From Oscillospiraceae bacterium (GTDB lineage Bacteria > Bacillota > Clostridia > Oscillospirales > Oscillospiraceae), in the NCBI GenBank assembly GCA_017516065.1, contig JAFWDQ010000006.1, positions 62,001 through 126,000 on the forward strand: a DNA stretch of 64,000 nt, read 5' to 3'. Position 1 is the first letter of the stretch, and the number at the start of each line of letters is the position of its first letter. Shown here in pieces: positions 7,408 to 16,616 of the stretch. A program made the position numbers and the translations under genes. A model generated the notes under the pieces. It saw only the letters and a program-made list of their open reading frames with translations. It had not been told where the DNA came from and did not search any database.

Positions 7408-10400
7408 TTATGCCTCGCTGAAGTATCTGCAGAGCATGGTGACGATCTGGCTTCTCAGGCAGTCGTCGCCCGGCAGGAGCTTGCCGTCAGTGCCCTGGAT
7501 CACGTTCTCCATGGTCATCCAGCAGAAGGCCTCGTAGGCCCACTCCGGCACGTCGGAGGCGTCGCTGTAGTCCAGCGGGAAGGCCCAGGCGCCGGTGAAG
7601 CCGCCGCCCTGAGACTGCTCGTACCGATACAGGAACGTCACGGTCTGGGCCCGGTTGACGGTGCCGTCGGGGACAAAGTGGGTCTCGTCCATACCGTTTG
7701 TGATGCCCTCGGAGGCCGCCCAGCGGATCGCTTCCGTGTAATAGGCGCCGTCCTCCAGATCGGTGAACGGCATGGCGTAGTTCACCACCGGCTCGCCGGC
7801 GGCCCGCCACAGGAAGGTCACCATCTGACCCCGGGTGCAGGGCATGTCGGGGGAGAAGTGGGTGTCATCGGTGCCGTTGGTGACGCCCTTGTCCAGAGCC
7901 CAGTACACCGGATCATGATACCAGGCGTCTTTCGCCACGTCCACGAACTTCTCCTTGTCGGAGGGAGCGGGCGGAGTGGCGCCGCTGTCCTCGGTGAAGG
8001 TGGCCTTTACGTCCACGGGGCCGTCCGGCATGGTAAACGTATAGGTGCCATCGCCATTGTCCTTGAGTTCCACGGGTTTGCCGTTCTTATCGGCGACGGT
8101 GACGCTGTCCGTCTTATACCCCTCGTCGGGCTTGGCGGTGATGGTGACGGGCTTGCCCTTGGCCGCGCTGGCCGGGGAGACGGTCACAGTGCCGTTTTCC
8201 GTATCAGAAGGAACATTGACCGGATAGGAGAGCGTGGCGCTTCCGGCGCTTCCGCCGGCGCTTCCGGAAGATTTATCCTTCCATGTGGCGGTGAAGGTGG
8301 TATCGGCGGTGATGTCGACACTGTCTCCCGGGGCATAGGTCGTACCGTCGGCATCCTTCCACTTGTCAAATGTTTTCCCGCTGGGGGCTGTAAAACCGCA
8401 GGCGGGGAGAACATATGCGCCGGACACGTCCGATACAGGCTCCATGGTTCCCTCGCCGCCGTTGGCGTCAAAGGAGACGGTGTAGGTGTTCTCCGCCCAC
8501 TGGGCATAAAGGGTGACCGTGCCGTCAGCTTCGTCGGTCAGGTCGATGACCTCGGTACTGTCCTCATAGGCGTCGCCGGAGCCGTTCGGCTGGGTGTTCC
8601 AGCCGTCGAAGGTATGGCCCGTATAGGTGAAGGTGTTGGGGGAGAGGGCCTGGGCCTCACCGCAGATAAAGGCCTGAGGCTCCATGGTTCCCTCGCCGCC
8701 GTTGGCGTCAAAGGAGACGGTGTAGGTGTTCTCCGCCCACTGGGCATAAAGGGTGACCGTGCCGTCAGCTTCGTCGGTCAGGTCGATGACCTCGGCACTG
8801 TCCTCATAGGCGTCGCCGGAGCCGTTCGGCTGGGTGTTCCAGCCGTCGAAGGTATGGCCCGTATAGGTGAAGGTGTTAGGGGAGAGGGCCTGGGCCTCAC
8901 CGCAGATAAAGGTCTGAGGCTCCATGGTTCCCTCGCCGCCGTTGGCGTCAAAGGAGACGGTGTAGGTGATGACGGAGGCGGGGCTGAAGACGATCTTCTT
9001 GTATCCGGTGAGATCAGTCTTCATGTCATAGCTGGCCTCAAGGAGGACCGTTCCCTCGGTGTCAGCGATTTCCGCGTAGCCCGTCATATTGCACTGGTTG
9101 ACGGTCCGGGTAAACGTTGAGGTCGTTTTGCCGTCGGTGTCGATGTAACCCTGCATGGCGGCGGTATTGCCCTGGGCCGTCAGAGACCCTGTCCAATCCG
9201 GCGCGCTCAGCGTCAGCGTTCCCTCGGATGCGATGGGGTCAAGATAGATACCGTAGGAAGCCTTGGTCCCCTCACCGCCGACGCAGGTCATGGCGGCGTC
9301 ACCGGTCAGGGAAAGGGTAAGAGGAGCATCATTGATCATAAGAAAGAGTCCGAAGCTGTTGCTTTGGGCGTCTCCGCCCGTGGCGTTGAAGGTGCAGCCG
9401 CTGCCTATGGAGATGTTCCCCATCGTTGAGAGCCCCCCGCTGGCGGAGTCGGACGCATTGCCGCCGACGGCGTTGATCGTGCCGCTGCCCGTTACCGTCA
9501 GATCCCCGTCCAGGAACATACCGTAGCTGGCGTACCCGAATTTTTCTGAAGCGCCGCCGTTCAGCGTAAGGGTGGCGTTGTTGAGCGTGATCTCCACGTC
9601 GGCGTTATCGGCACAGAGCCCGAAGGTGCCGCTGCCGCCGCTCAAGTCGGCAGGAGTGTCGTTTCCGGTCACGGTGTTAGTTCCCGTGACGTTGAGCTTC
9701 AGGGTGTCTTCGCCCTCATAGTAGATGCCGGAATTTACAGCATCACTGGCTCCGGCAGCGCGGGCAGGAATGGTCGCGTTATCCAGTATCAGGGTGTTGG
9801 TTGCCGCGACATAGGAAACTTGACGATTCCTCAGGACGTCCGCGGCATTGCTGTCGGTGACCTGGGTCCCGCCGACCCACAGGGGATAGGATTGTATCTC
9901 GGCTTCCGGAATCTTCGTCAGCTTGAACCAGACGCGAATGCCCGTCCGTTCATAGTCCGGCGTCATACGGTAGGCTTCGACCTTATAGCCGTTCACGGTT
10001 GCCTGGATGTCCTCCAGCTTGATCTTGGAAAAATCAACGATATACTGATCGCCGTATCTCTGCTCCCAGGAAACACGGAAGTAGTATTCACCGCCGTCCA
10101 CCGGTTCGCTCGTAAGCAAGTTGGTAAGGTCCGGATCGGTATAGAGCGTAGAATACGGTGTGAAAATCAAGTCAAGCGGATTCGAGGGATCCGTTGTGCT
10201 GCCATGGCCGTCGATCAGATTGGCCGGAGGCAGCGCACCCTCCCAGGAGCCGGAACTGCCTTCCCACGTGTCCGTGGCGTAATAGCTGCCGTTTCCGGAG
10301 ACGCCGCCAGACTGGAAATACGGCTTGATAAACGTAAAGTCATACTCGGCGTCCATTGTCGCTTTGAACGTGACTGCGATGCCGGCATAACAGTCATCCG

Positions 10401-11457
10401 TTTCCTCCGCGGGGTCAATCTTGATCGGTTCCAGAGTAAAGCCGGTCATGGTGCCTGAGCAGTCTTCCGGCGTGAGCTCGCTGAAATCGACCGGCTTGCC
10501 TTCGGCTTTGACCGGCTGCCAGAAGAACTTGAAATAATAGGTGACGCCCGGGTATACGGCAAGCTTTTCCAGGGTCCCGGTCATCTCTTCGCTCCGATAG
10601 AGCTGCGTGCACGAGCCCGTGATCAGGTTCTCCGGCGCGTCCTCCTCGGCAACGGTCCACTGGGTCTCGAAATCGCTGGGCCGGATGATGCCGTCGGAGG
10701 CCTCCGACTTATCCAGACCGTTGATGGTGACGGATACGCCCGTTGCCGTGTAGCCTGTTTCCGGCTCCTCCGTGGGGGAGTCGATGGTGTAGGCCGCAGT
10801 GGCAATCGGGCTGTTCTCCAGTCCTTCCAGGACCGCCATCGCCTTGAGGGTGGCAGTCTCATCCACGGTGACCGGCCCGGTGTACGTCGCGCTTTCCGTT
10901 GTGGGATCAGAGCCGTCCATTGTGTAGTGGATCGTGGCGCCTTCCTCTGTGCAGGAGATCGTCACGGTCTGCGGCTCGTCGTAGCGGCCCGCCAGAGGAT
11001 CGAAGATCACATACATATCAGTTTGTACGGTCTTTGCGGCGGTTTTGCCCTCCGGCGCAGAAGCGGTGATTGTCGGGTTGTTCTGCAGATCGACGGTGCC
11101 GTCGCCGACGCATAGGACGCCGCAGGCGTTGCCGACGGTGCTGGCGGTGCTGATGCTGCCACTAATGTTGCCAATGATTGTCAGCGTGCCGTTGGCGACC
11201 ACGATGGCGTAAGCGTCGCCGGTGTCGGACGAAATGGAGAGTGTATTGGACAGATTCAGCGTGGTGTCATTATTGATGACGATCGGCGCTGTCAGCTCGA
11301 CGTTGTCGAGCATCTTGATCGTGTCGCCGTCCATCGTCACCAGGCCTTGGTTGATTGCATCCTGCAGTGAGCTTGCAGTTGTTGCCGACGCCGCCAGAGG
11401 CAGCAGGGTCAGGCACAGCGCCAGGGCCAGGAATATGCTGAGAAGTCGTCTTTTCAT
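7408..11457 (-). CDS. Large SLH-domain cell-surface protein with Listeria-Bacteroides repeats
   Basis: 1349 residues; GAGGAGG precedes the ATG. Signal peptide at 1-25 (LPLAASA). A chitobiase-type C-terminal domain lies near 150-230 (ATIHYTMDGSDPT). Long beta-rich stretches follow, including a beta-helix-like run of N and G-rich segments (about 560-760). Three Listeria-Bacteroides (InlB B/Flg_new) repeats near 845-1085 start with YTVSFDANGGEGTMEP, and three SLH domains occupy about 1165-1349. SLH domains bind pyruvylated wall polymer, so the protein should sit on the cell surface. The role (adhesion or glycan binding) is inferred. It ends the local minus-strand surface-gene series and has its own promoter. 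Confidence 0.88.
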   Translation of the reverse strand: MKRRLLSIFLALALCLTLLPLAASATTASSLQDAINQGLVTMDGDTIKMLDNVELTAPIVINNDTTLNLSNTLSISSDTGDAYAIVVANGTLTIIGNISGSISTASTVGNACGVLCVGDGTVDLQNNPTITASAPEGKTAAKTVQTDMYVIFDPLAGRYDEPQTVTISCTEEGATIHYTMDGSDPTTESATYTGPVTVDETATLKAMAVLEGLENSPIATAAYTIDSPTEEPETGYTATGVSVTINGLDKSEASDGIIRPSDFETQWTVAEEDAPENLITGSCTQLYRSEEMTGTLEKLAVYPGVTYYFKFFWQPVKAEGKPVDFSELTPEDCSGTMTGFTLEPIKIDPAEETDDCYAGIAVTFKATMDAEYDFTFIKPYFQSGGVSGNGSYYATDTWEGSSGSWEGALPPANLIDGHGSTTDPSNPLDLIFTPYSTLYTDPDLTNLLTSEPVDGGEYYFRVSWEQRYGDQYIVDFSKIKLEDIQATVNGYKVEAYRMTPDYERTGIRVWFKLTKIPEAEIQSYPLWVGGTQVTDSNAADVLRNRQVSYVAATNTLILDNATIPARAAGASDAVNSGIYYEGEDTLKLNVTGTNTVTGNDTPADLSGGSGTFGLCADNADVEITLNNATLTLNGGASEKFGYASYGMFLDGDLTVTGSGTINAVGGNASDSASGGLSTMGNISIGSGCTFNATGGDAQSNSFGLFLMINDAPLTLSLTGDAAMTCVGGEGTKASYGIYLDPIASEGTLTLSAPDWTGSLTAQGNTAAMQGYIDTDGKTTSTFTRTVNQCNMTGYAEIADTEGTVLLEASYDMKTDLTGYKKIVFSPASVITYTVSFDANGGEGTMEPQTFICGEAQALSPNTFTYTGHTFDGWNTQPNGSGDAYEDSAEVIDLTDEADGTVTLYAQWAENTYTVSFDANGGEGTMEPQAFICGEAQALSPNTFTYTGHTFDGWNTQPNGSGDAYEDSTEVIDLTDEADGTVTLYAQWAENTYTVSFDANGGEGTMEPVSDVSGAYVLPACGFTAPSGKTFDKWKDADGTTYAPGDSVDITADTTFTATWKDKSSGSAGGSAGSATLSYPVNVPSDTENGTVTVSPASAAKGKPVTITAKPDEGYKTDSVTVADKNGKPVELKDNGDGTYTFTMPDGPVDVKATFTEDSGATPPAPSDKEKFVDVAKDAWYHDPVYWALDKGVTNGTDDTHFSPDMPCTRGQMVTFLWRAAGEPVVNYAMPFTDLEDGAYYTEAIRWAASEGITNGMDETHFVPDGTVNRAQTVTFLYRYEQSQGGGFTGAWAFPLDYSDASDVPEWAYEAFCWMTMENVIQGTDGKLLPGDDCLRSQIVTMLCRYFSEA
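8440..8969. repeat. 240-bp tandem direct repeat within the SLH gene
   Basis: Two nearly identical 240-bp units (8440-8679 and 8680-8919) plus a 50-base third start (8920-8969). The units differ by only a few bases and encode 80-residue Listeria-Bacteroides repeats. Such identity suggests recent duplication or gene conversion and possible copy-number variation. Confidence 0.9.
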
Positions 11458-11535
11458 GGTCGTTCCTCCTCGTGTCAGAGTGCGTTTTGCGCAGATTGCC
11501 GGTCATTTTTACAAGGATTACAGTTTAGTACATAA

Positions 11536-11564
11536 AGTATATTTTATGTTCCTCATCTTTTCAA
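11536..11564 (-). promoter_or_regulatory. SigA promoter for the SLH gene
   Basis: Minus-strand TTGAAA (11564-11559), 17-base spacer, TATACT (11541-11536), about 80 bases before the ATG at 11457. Confidence 0.65.
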
Positions 11565-11573
11565 GGATTTTCA

Positions 11574-11611
11574 ACAAAAAAACACGGCCTCTGCGCTTGC
11601 GCAGAGGCCGT
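11574..11611 (-). terminator. Terminator for the alpha/beta-hydrolase gene
   Basis: A 12-bp GC-rich stem (ACGGCCTCTGCGC and complement, TTGC-type loop), followed on the minus strand by a long T-run. Confidence 0.85.
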
Positions 11612-11639
11612 ATCATCCCGGGCGGAGCGAAGGATGCTT

Positions 11640-12443
11640 CTATTTCTCAAAAAAGGCGTAGATCCTGTCCTTATAATCCGGCGCGGTATCATACGCGGCG
11701 TGGCCGTAGCCCGTGTACATATACAGGCCGCAGTCCGGCTTTCGTTCCAGCATTTCGGCGATCTCCATTGTTGCGTCCGAATCCAGGACCTGATCTTCCG
11801 CCACGCCGATCACCAATACGGGACACTGGATCTTTTCCAGTTTATCCACAATGCTGAAACCCTCCGTCCCCTTGGCGAGGATCACAAACCGCTCCAGATC
11901 CTCGTCTGTGACCTGCGCGCCGGAGGAGATGAGCAGCGACCGATATCGGACGAAAAGCGACGGCGGATAGATCGCCTTTCCGAATTCCAGGAGCAGAGCG
12001 GTCCGGTCCTTCGCCTCGGCCAGACGGATCCACCGGTCAAGGACGGGGTCCTTTTGCTCCGTCACGCGGGCAGCCGTTGAGCCCAGCACCATTTTTCGCA
12101 CAAGGTCTGGATTTTCCACCGCGATCACCTGGGCGATCATGCCGCCCTGAGAAGCGCCGAACAGATAGATGTCATGCAGCCCCAGAGCCCGGATCGCCGC
12201 CACCGTGTCCCGGGCCATATCCCGGACAGGGTAGACGGGAGGGAGGTCCTGCCTGCGGTCAAAGACGTAGACCGTGTAGTTCCCGGCAAACAGCGCCATC
12301 GCGTCCGCCACGGCGTCCGCCGTCGCCATGACGCTCTGCACGCTCAGCCCCGGAAGAATGACCAGCGTCTTTCCCCCGTGGCCAAAGCAAAAGAACCGCA
12401 TCTCAAGAGAGTCTGTTTTTACTGTTTCAATGGGAATGCACAT
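11640..12443 (-). CDS. Alpha/beta-hydrolase
   Basis: 267 residues with the alpha/beta-hydrolase order: strand-turn ILPGLSVQS, nucleophile elbow GASQGG (Ser near residue 97), acid strand VLVIGVAEDQVLDS and the late catalytic His in GYGHAAYD. Length is normal for esterase or lyase-like members; substrate cannot be told. The start at 12443 has only a weak upstream site. It lies 39 bases downstream of the CapA gene in the same direction and ends at a strong terminator. Confidence 0.8.
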   Translation of the reverse strand: MCIPIETVKTDSLEMRFFCFGHGGKTLVILPGLSVQSVMATADAVADAMALFAGNYTVYVFDRRQDLPPVYPVRDMARDTVAAIRALGLHDIYLFGASQGGMIAQVIAVENPDLVRKMVLGSTAARVTEQKDPVLDRWIRLAEAKDRTALLLEFGKAIYPPSLFVRYRSLLISSGAQVTDEDLERFVILAKGTEGFSIVDKLEKIQCPVLVIGVAEDQVLDSDATMEIAEMLERKPDCGLYMYTGYGHAAYDTAPDYKDRIYAFFEK

Positions 12444-12482
12444 AGTTTCATCAAACCTTTGTCCTGTGAGTGAATCCTTCTC

Positions 12483-14615
12483 TCAGCGTTTCCTGATCTC
12501 TGTGCCCATCGTACGCTCAATCGTCTCTTCGGCAGTACTCAGAATCTCGCGCTGCTCTTGGGTCAGTCCCTTCCGTGAGGAGGTCGGTGTAATTATGTAT
12601 TGCCCCTCCTGCGTTTTGGAGAGGATACAGCAGGGCGTATAATCCAGCCCGACGATTACAACATCATCTCCTTGCCTGCCGAGGGTGACATTCAAAATGA
12701 CGTTATATGTGTTGAGCGACAATTCCGCCATATCAGAGCAGAAATTGCCCAACGAAAAGGCTACCGGCACAAGTCTTCCGTCGCTTGCGGCAACGTATGA
12801 GAACTTTTGCAGAAGATGCGGATGCGTGCCGACGATGAGATCAGCCCCGCAGTCGGCAAGATACTGATTGATGCTCTCCTGGGTCTCGCTTGCCGTTACG
12901 GAATTTTGCGTGCCGTAGTGGATGCAGACAACAATGAACTCGGCGCCAAGCTGCCGGGCGGCTTTAATATCGTTCGATACTTTGGAGCGGTAAAATTTAC
13001 CGAGCATCTGCTGTTGCTGTTTTTCAGTGAACATCGAGTCCTTGCCATTGGTAGATTTCTGATTGTAGTTCAAAAAGCCGATCCGGATACCATTGACATC
13101 CGCGACGATGACACGGCTTTCCTCAGCATTCCGATAGGTGCCGATATGCATAAAATGGTATTCATCCAGGTGATCGAGCGTTTCGAGCACCCCGGTCGGA
13201 CCGGCGTCGCAGTAATGATTATTAGCAGTCACCAGCAGATCGAAACCAGCCGTTTTCAGGGCGTCCAGATAGGAAGAAATGGTATTGCAGTTGGAAATGC
13301 CCATATACTTCGTTGCATCAATTGAATAGGGGAAGGATTCCGAAAGCGTGGTCTCCAGATTGCCGATCACCAGATCCGCCTCATGGAGCAGAGGTGATAC
13401 CCGGGAGAAAGAGGCGGAAAAATCAAAGCTGCCATCTTCCTGCCGTGCTGCGCGCATCTGATTTTTCAACGCCATCAGATCACCTGTGAACATCAACGTG
13501 GCGGGTTGACCGGCATATTTCTCAGGCTCTGTTTGTCGGTATACCCCGTCCTCGCCCAGCACGTAGCGCGCTGCCGTATCGACCCTCGGCTCCGGTGCGG
13601 TGCGATCGACGCATACCGTACAACTCAGAGCCTCATCCCCCATCTCGGTCGAGATTTTTGCCGTTCCGGCGGAATGAGCATAAATATTTCCGTTCTCATC
13701 CACCGATGCGACTGACGGATCGGTGGACTTCCAGTTCACATCCTGTACCTGATCGTACAGCAGGCAGGAGATAGTATGGGTTTCACCGGATTTCAGCACA
13801 AGGAAGGTCTCGCTGAGCTTCGGCGTGTTGTTTTCTGGAATTACAGTCACATCATCTGAGCGAACGCCGTAAATCTCCTGCCCGTCCTCAATGACATACG
13901 CGGCGACGGCGAACACATATTCCGTGCCGTTTTTCAGTCCGGAAAAGCTCTTGCCGGGCCTTTCGGAGAATTTATAGGTTTTATACTCGCCATCCACAAG
14001 GCGAAATACACAGTAACCATCCGCTCCCGGCACCTCGTTCCAGGTGAGGACTGCACCGCCGTCCACGGCGGTTGCCTTGAATTCTGTTACCCTGCCGATC
14101 TGCCCGTGCTCTCCGTCGGGGACTGTGCCCGCCACAGTGCCTCCGACGGGTTCCTCCGGTGGGGGTTGAACTACGTTGCGGTCGCTTGCAGAGGTCTCTT
14201 TGGACCCCGACGCTTCGCCTGTCTGTTTGTTTTCATTAGCAAAAGTTTTCCCGGCGCGGCCGCTGGTCTTGTTTGCGGGATTTCTGTTTTCCTTTTCGCT
14301 GCTCACGGCAGTCTCCTTCTGCCCGGACAGCTTGTCGGTTTTCCCATTTTTGCTGTCAGAGGTCTTGTCCGGCGCAGCGTTTCGACCGGATTTATTTGAC
14401 TCCCTCCTGCTTTCCTTGTCGTCAGGAGCCGGAGGTTCTTCGGCGGGATCTTTGATTGTCACGGAGGTTTCGCCGCTTTCAATTGACAGTGGCCGGCTTT
14501 CCTCGTTACCGTTCGCTGTATCACCGACGACGCTGGCGCAAGACGCCAGCGTCCAAAGCATTGCCACAATCAGTAACAGAGCGATCCACCGCTTAATATA
14601 TAATACAGCTTTCAT
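12483..14615 (-). CDS. CapA-family lipoprotein with FN3 and Big_2 domains
   Basis: 710 residues. The lipobox LASC anchors the protein outside the membrane (Cys near 26). A Ser/Lys/Glu-rich low-complexity linker covers about 35-160. A fibronectin III-like domain follows (about 175-255, TAVDGGAVLTWNEV), then a bacterial Ig-like Big_2 domain (about 265-340, WKSTDPSVASVDENG). The C-terminal metallophosphatase-like CapA domain starts at LMFTGDLMAL and contains NLETTLS, ANNHYCDAG and VGTHPHLLQ, which match the metal-binding motifs of the family. CapA proteins belong to poly-gamma-glutamate or capsule systems, but no pgsBC partner is present, so the true role is open. Local GC is lower than around it. 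Confidence 0.85.
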   Translation of the reverse strand: MKAVLYIKRWIALLLIVAMLWTLASCASVVGDTANGNEESRPLSIESGETSVTIKDPAEEPPAPDDKESRRESNKSGRNAAPDKTSDSKNGKTDKLSGQKETAVSSEKENRNPANKTSGRAGKTFANENKQTGEASGSKETSASDRNVVQPPPEEPVGGTVAGTVPDGEHGQIGRVTEFKATAVDGGAVLTWNEVPGADGYCVFRLVDGEYKTYKFSERPGKSFSGLKNGTEYVFAVAAYVIEDGQEIYGVRSDDVTVIPENNTPKLSETFLVLKSGETHTISCLLYDQVQDVNWKSTDPSVASVDENGNIYAHSAGTAKISTEMGDEALSCTVCVDRTAPEPRVDTAARYVLGEDGVYRQTEPEKYAGQPATLMFTGDLMALKNQMRAARQEDGSFDFSASFSRVSPLLHEADLVIGNLETTLSESFPYSIDATKYMGISNCNTISSYLDALKTAGFDLLVTANNHYCDAGPTGVLETLDHLDEYHFMHIGTYRNAEESRVIVADVNGIRIGFLNYNQKSTNGKDSMFTEKQQQQMLGKFYRSKVSNDIKAARQLGAEFIVVCIHYGTQNSVTASETQESINQYLADCGADLIVGTHPHLLQKFSYVAASDGRLVPVAFSLGNFCSDMAELSLNTYNVILNVTLGRQGDDVVIVGLDYTPCCILSKTQEGQYIITPTSSRKGLTQEQREILSTAEETIERTMGTEIRKR

Positions 14616-14748
14616 AAATGAATGACCTCACTGCGTGTACATCTGGCCTCAGAAGGTTGCGTCAGACGCCGGGTCGGGGACGACCCGAAGATATAATCCA
14701 TCAATTATTATATATTTACAACGTATTCCATACCGTACTTCCCATATA

Positions 14749-16056
14749 TCACTCGTATTCAATCGTGGCGGGGGGCTTGGGGGTAAAATCATACATGACC
14801 CGGTTGACGCCGGGGACCTCCGCCAGGATGCGGGAGCCGATGCGATTGAGCAGGTCCCAGGTCAGGGGCTCGCAGGTGGCGGTCATGGCGTCCACGGTGT
14901 TGACGGCCCGGAGAATCACAGGCCAGCCCATGCACCGCTTGCCGTCCCGCATGCCCACGGACTGGAAGTCGGGAACCACGGTGAAATACTGCCATACCTT
15001 TCGATCCAGCCCCGCGGCGGCGAATTCCTCCCGGAGAATGGCGTCGCTCTCCCGGACGGCGGCCAGCCGGTCCCGGGTGATGGCGCCGGGGCAGCGGACC
15101 CCCAGACCGGGACCGGGGAAGGGCTGGCGGTAGACCATGCTCTCCGGCAGGCCCAGGGCCACGCCGCAGGCGCGGACCTCGTCCTTGAAGAGCATCTTCA
15201 GGGGTTCCACCAGCTCGAAATTCAGGTCCTCCGGCAGGCCGCCCACGTTGTGGTGGGCCTTGATGGCCTTTCGGGTCTTGGTGCCGCTCTCGATGATGTC
15301 GGGATAGATGGTGCCCTGAGCCAGGAAGGTGATGCCCTCCAGCTTTCGGGCCTCTTCCTCGAAGACACGGATGAACTCCGCGCCGATGATCTTGCGCTTC
15401 TGCTCCGGGTCGCTGACGCCGCCCAGCTTATCCAGAAAGCGGTCGGATGCGTCCACATAGATCAGATTGGCGCCCATCTGCTCCCGGAAGACCTGCACCA
15501 CCTGTTCCGGCTCCCCCTTGCGGAGCAGACCGTGGTTGACGTGGACGCAGGTGAGCCGGTCGCCGATAGCTTTGAGCAGCAGCGCCGCCACGACGGAGGA
15601 GTCCACGCCGCCGGAGAGGGCCAGCAGGACCTTGCCGTCGCCGATCTGGCGGCGCATCAGCTCCACCTGGTCGGCGATGAAGTTGTCCATGGACCAGTTG
15701 GCAGTGGCCCGGCAGCCCTGGAACACGAAGGTTTCCAGCAGTTCCCGGCGTCTTGCGTCGTCCTCCGGCCACGCGGGGATGGTGACGCCCTGGCCTCTGG
15801 GGGGGCAGTCCACGGCCAGAATGGGCAGGCCGCTGTTGAGAACGGCCTCGGAGGGCTGGATGACCTCGCCGTCCACCACGCGATTGGGACCGCCGCTGAG
15901 GATGATGCCCCGCACGTTGGGCAGAGCGGCCAGCGTTTCGGCGGTGATGTCGTGGGGGTGGATCTCCGTATAGACGCCCAGCTGGCGGATCTCACGGGCG
16001 ATCTGAACGTCCTGCAGGCCGCCCAGGTCGAGAATAAGAATCATATCCTGTTTCAT
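14749..16056 (-). CDS. guaA: GMP synthase with truncated glutaminase domain
   Basis: 435 residues from the ATG at 16056 (GAAAGG nine bases upstream); canonical GuaA has about 510-525. The ATP pyrophosphatase domain is intact, with PP-loop LLALSGGVDSSVV (148-154 core), and so is the dimerisation domain (FPGPGLGVRC, C-terminal IEYE). It would convert XMP to GMP. The N-terminal class I amidotransferase is reduced to about 115 residues: GGPN is present, but the nucleophile turn reads LAVDCPPRG instead of GICYG and the section carrying the catalytic His-x-Glu is absent. Glutamine hydrolysis is therefore unlikely, and the enzyme should use free ammonia or a separate glutaminase. It lies downstream of carAB and the CDP-alcohol transferase. 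Confidence 0.9.
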   Translation of the reverse strand: MKQDMILILDLGGLQDVQIAREIRQLGVYTEIHPHDITAETLAALPNVRGIILSGGPNRVVDGEVIQPSEAVLNSGLPILAVDCPPRGQGVTIPAWPEDDARRRELLETFVFQGCRATANWSMDNFIADQVELMRRQIGDGKVLLALSGGVDSSVVAALLLKAIGDRLTCVHVNHGLLRKGEPEQVVQVFREQMGANLIYVDASDRFLDKLGGVSDPEQKRKIIGAEFIRVFEEEARKLEGITFLAQGTIYPDIIESGTKTRKAIKAHHNVGGLPEDLNFELVEPLKMLFKDEVRACGVALGLPESMVYRQPFPGPGLGVRCPGAITRDRLAAVRESDAILREEFAAAGLDRKVWQYFTVVPDFQSVGMRDGKRCMGWPVILRAVNTVDAMTATCEPLTWDLLNRIGSRILAEVPGVNRVMYDFTPKPPATIEYE

Positions 16057-16087
16057 ACGACGCATCCTTTCTCAAAATGTACATGTT

Positions 16088-16585
16088 TCACCGCAAACCG
16101 GTATTTGCCAGCGAAACACGATAGCCTTCGTGAAGCGCTGCCGCTGTTGCAACCACGCATACAACTGCCGCGCTGTATTTTGGATCGATGAATGTCAATG
16201 TCAGCGGAAAGAGGAACAACACGCCGCCGGTTACCTTGTTCATGACAGAATGTACAGCTGTGAATTTCCGCTGTTTGAACCAGCCCAGAGCAATATTGAT
16301 GATCTTGATGATTGCGATTCCAGCGATCCACAGATAGAGCCAGATCGGAATATTCAGCACCGGTAGCAGCTTGATCAGGCATACCGCGACGAATACAATG
16401 TCCGCGAGCGTATCCAGTTTGGAGCCGAGCTCACTGACGGAATTTGTTTTTCTTGCCACCACGCCGTCGATCATGTCGGAAAACCCGGCGGCCAGATACA
16501 GCGCATAAAATGCCGGGGAAAGCGCAGGACAAAAGAGAAGTAAGACACTGAGCAGTATTCTGATCCCTGTTATGATATTTGCCAT
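16088..16585 (-). CDS. CDP-alcohol phosphatidyltransferase
   Basis: 165 residues and about five membrane segments. The family motif D-G-x2-A-R-x8-G-x3-D-x3-D is visible in DMIDGVVARKTNSVSELGSKLD followed by TLAD. Enzymes of this type exchange CMP on a CDP-linked lipid for an alcohol such as glycerol phosphate or inositol; the alcohol cannot be told. It sits between carB and guaA (31 bases from carB, about 30 from guaA), with a visibly lower GC content than either, so it may be a later insertion into the nucleotide operon. Confidence 0.8.
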   Translation of the reverse strand: MANIITGIRILLSVLLLFCPALSPAFYALYLAAGFSDMIDGVVARKTNSVSELGSKLDTLADIVFVAVCLIKLLPVLNIPIWLYLWIAGIAIIKIINIALGWFKQRKFTAVHSVMNKVTGGVLFLFPLTLTFIDPKYSAAVVCVVATAAALHEGYRVSLANTGLR

Positions 16586-16616
16586 ATCACGTTTTCAGAG
16601 GAAAGAAATAACGAGC

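Noticed and set aside
8440..8969. Repeats considered as CRISPR
   Set aside because: Units are 240 bp, contiguous and in frame inside a coding gene, with no spacers.
14618..15133. Plus-strand ORFs opposite guaA
   Set aside because: Shadows of the guaA frame without ribosome sites or family features.
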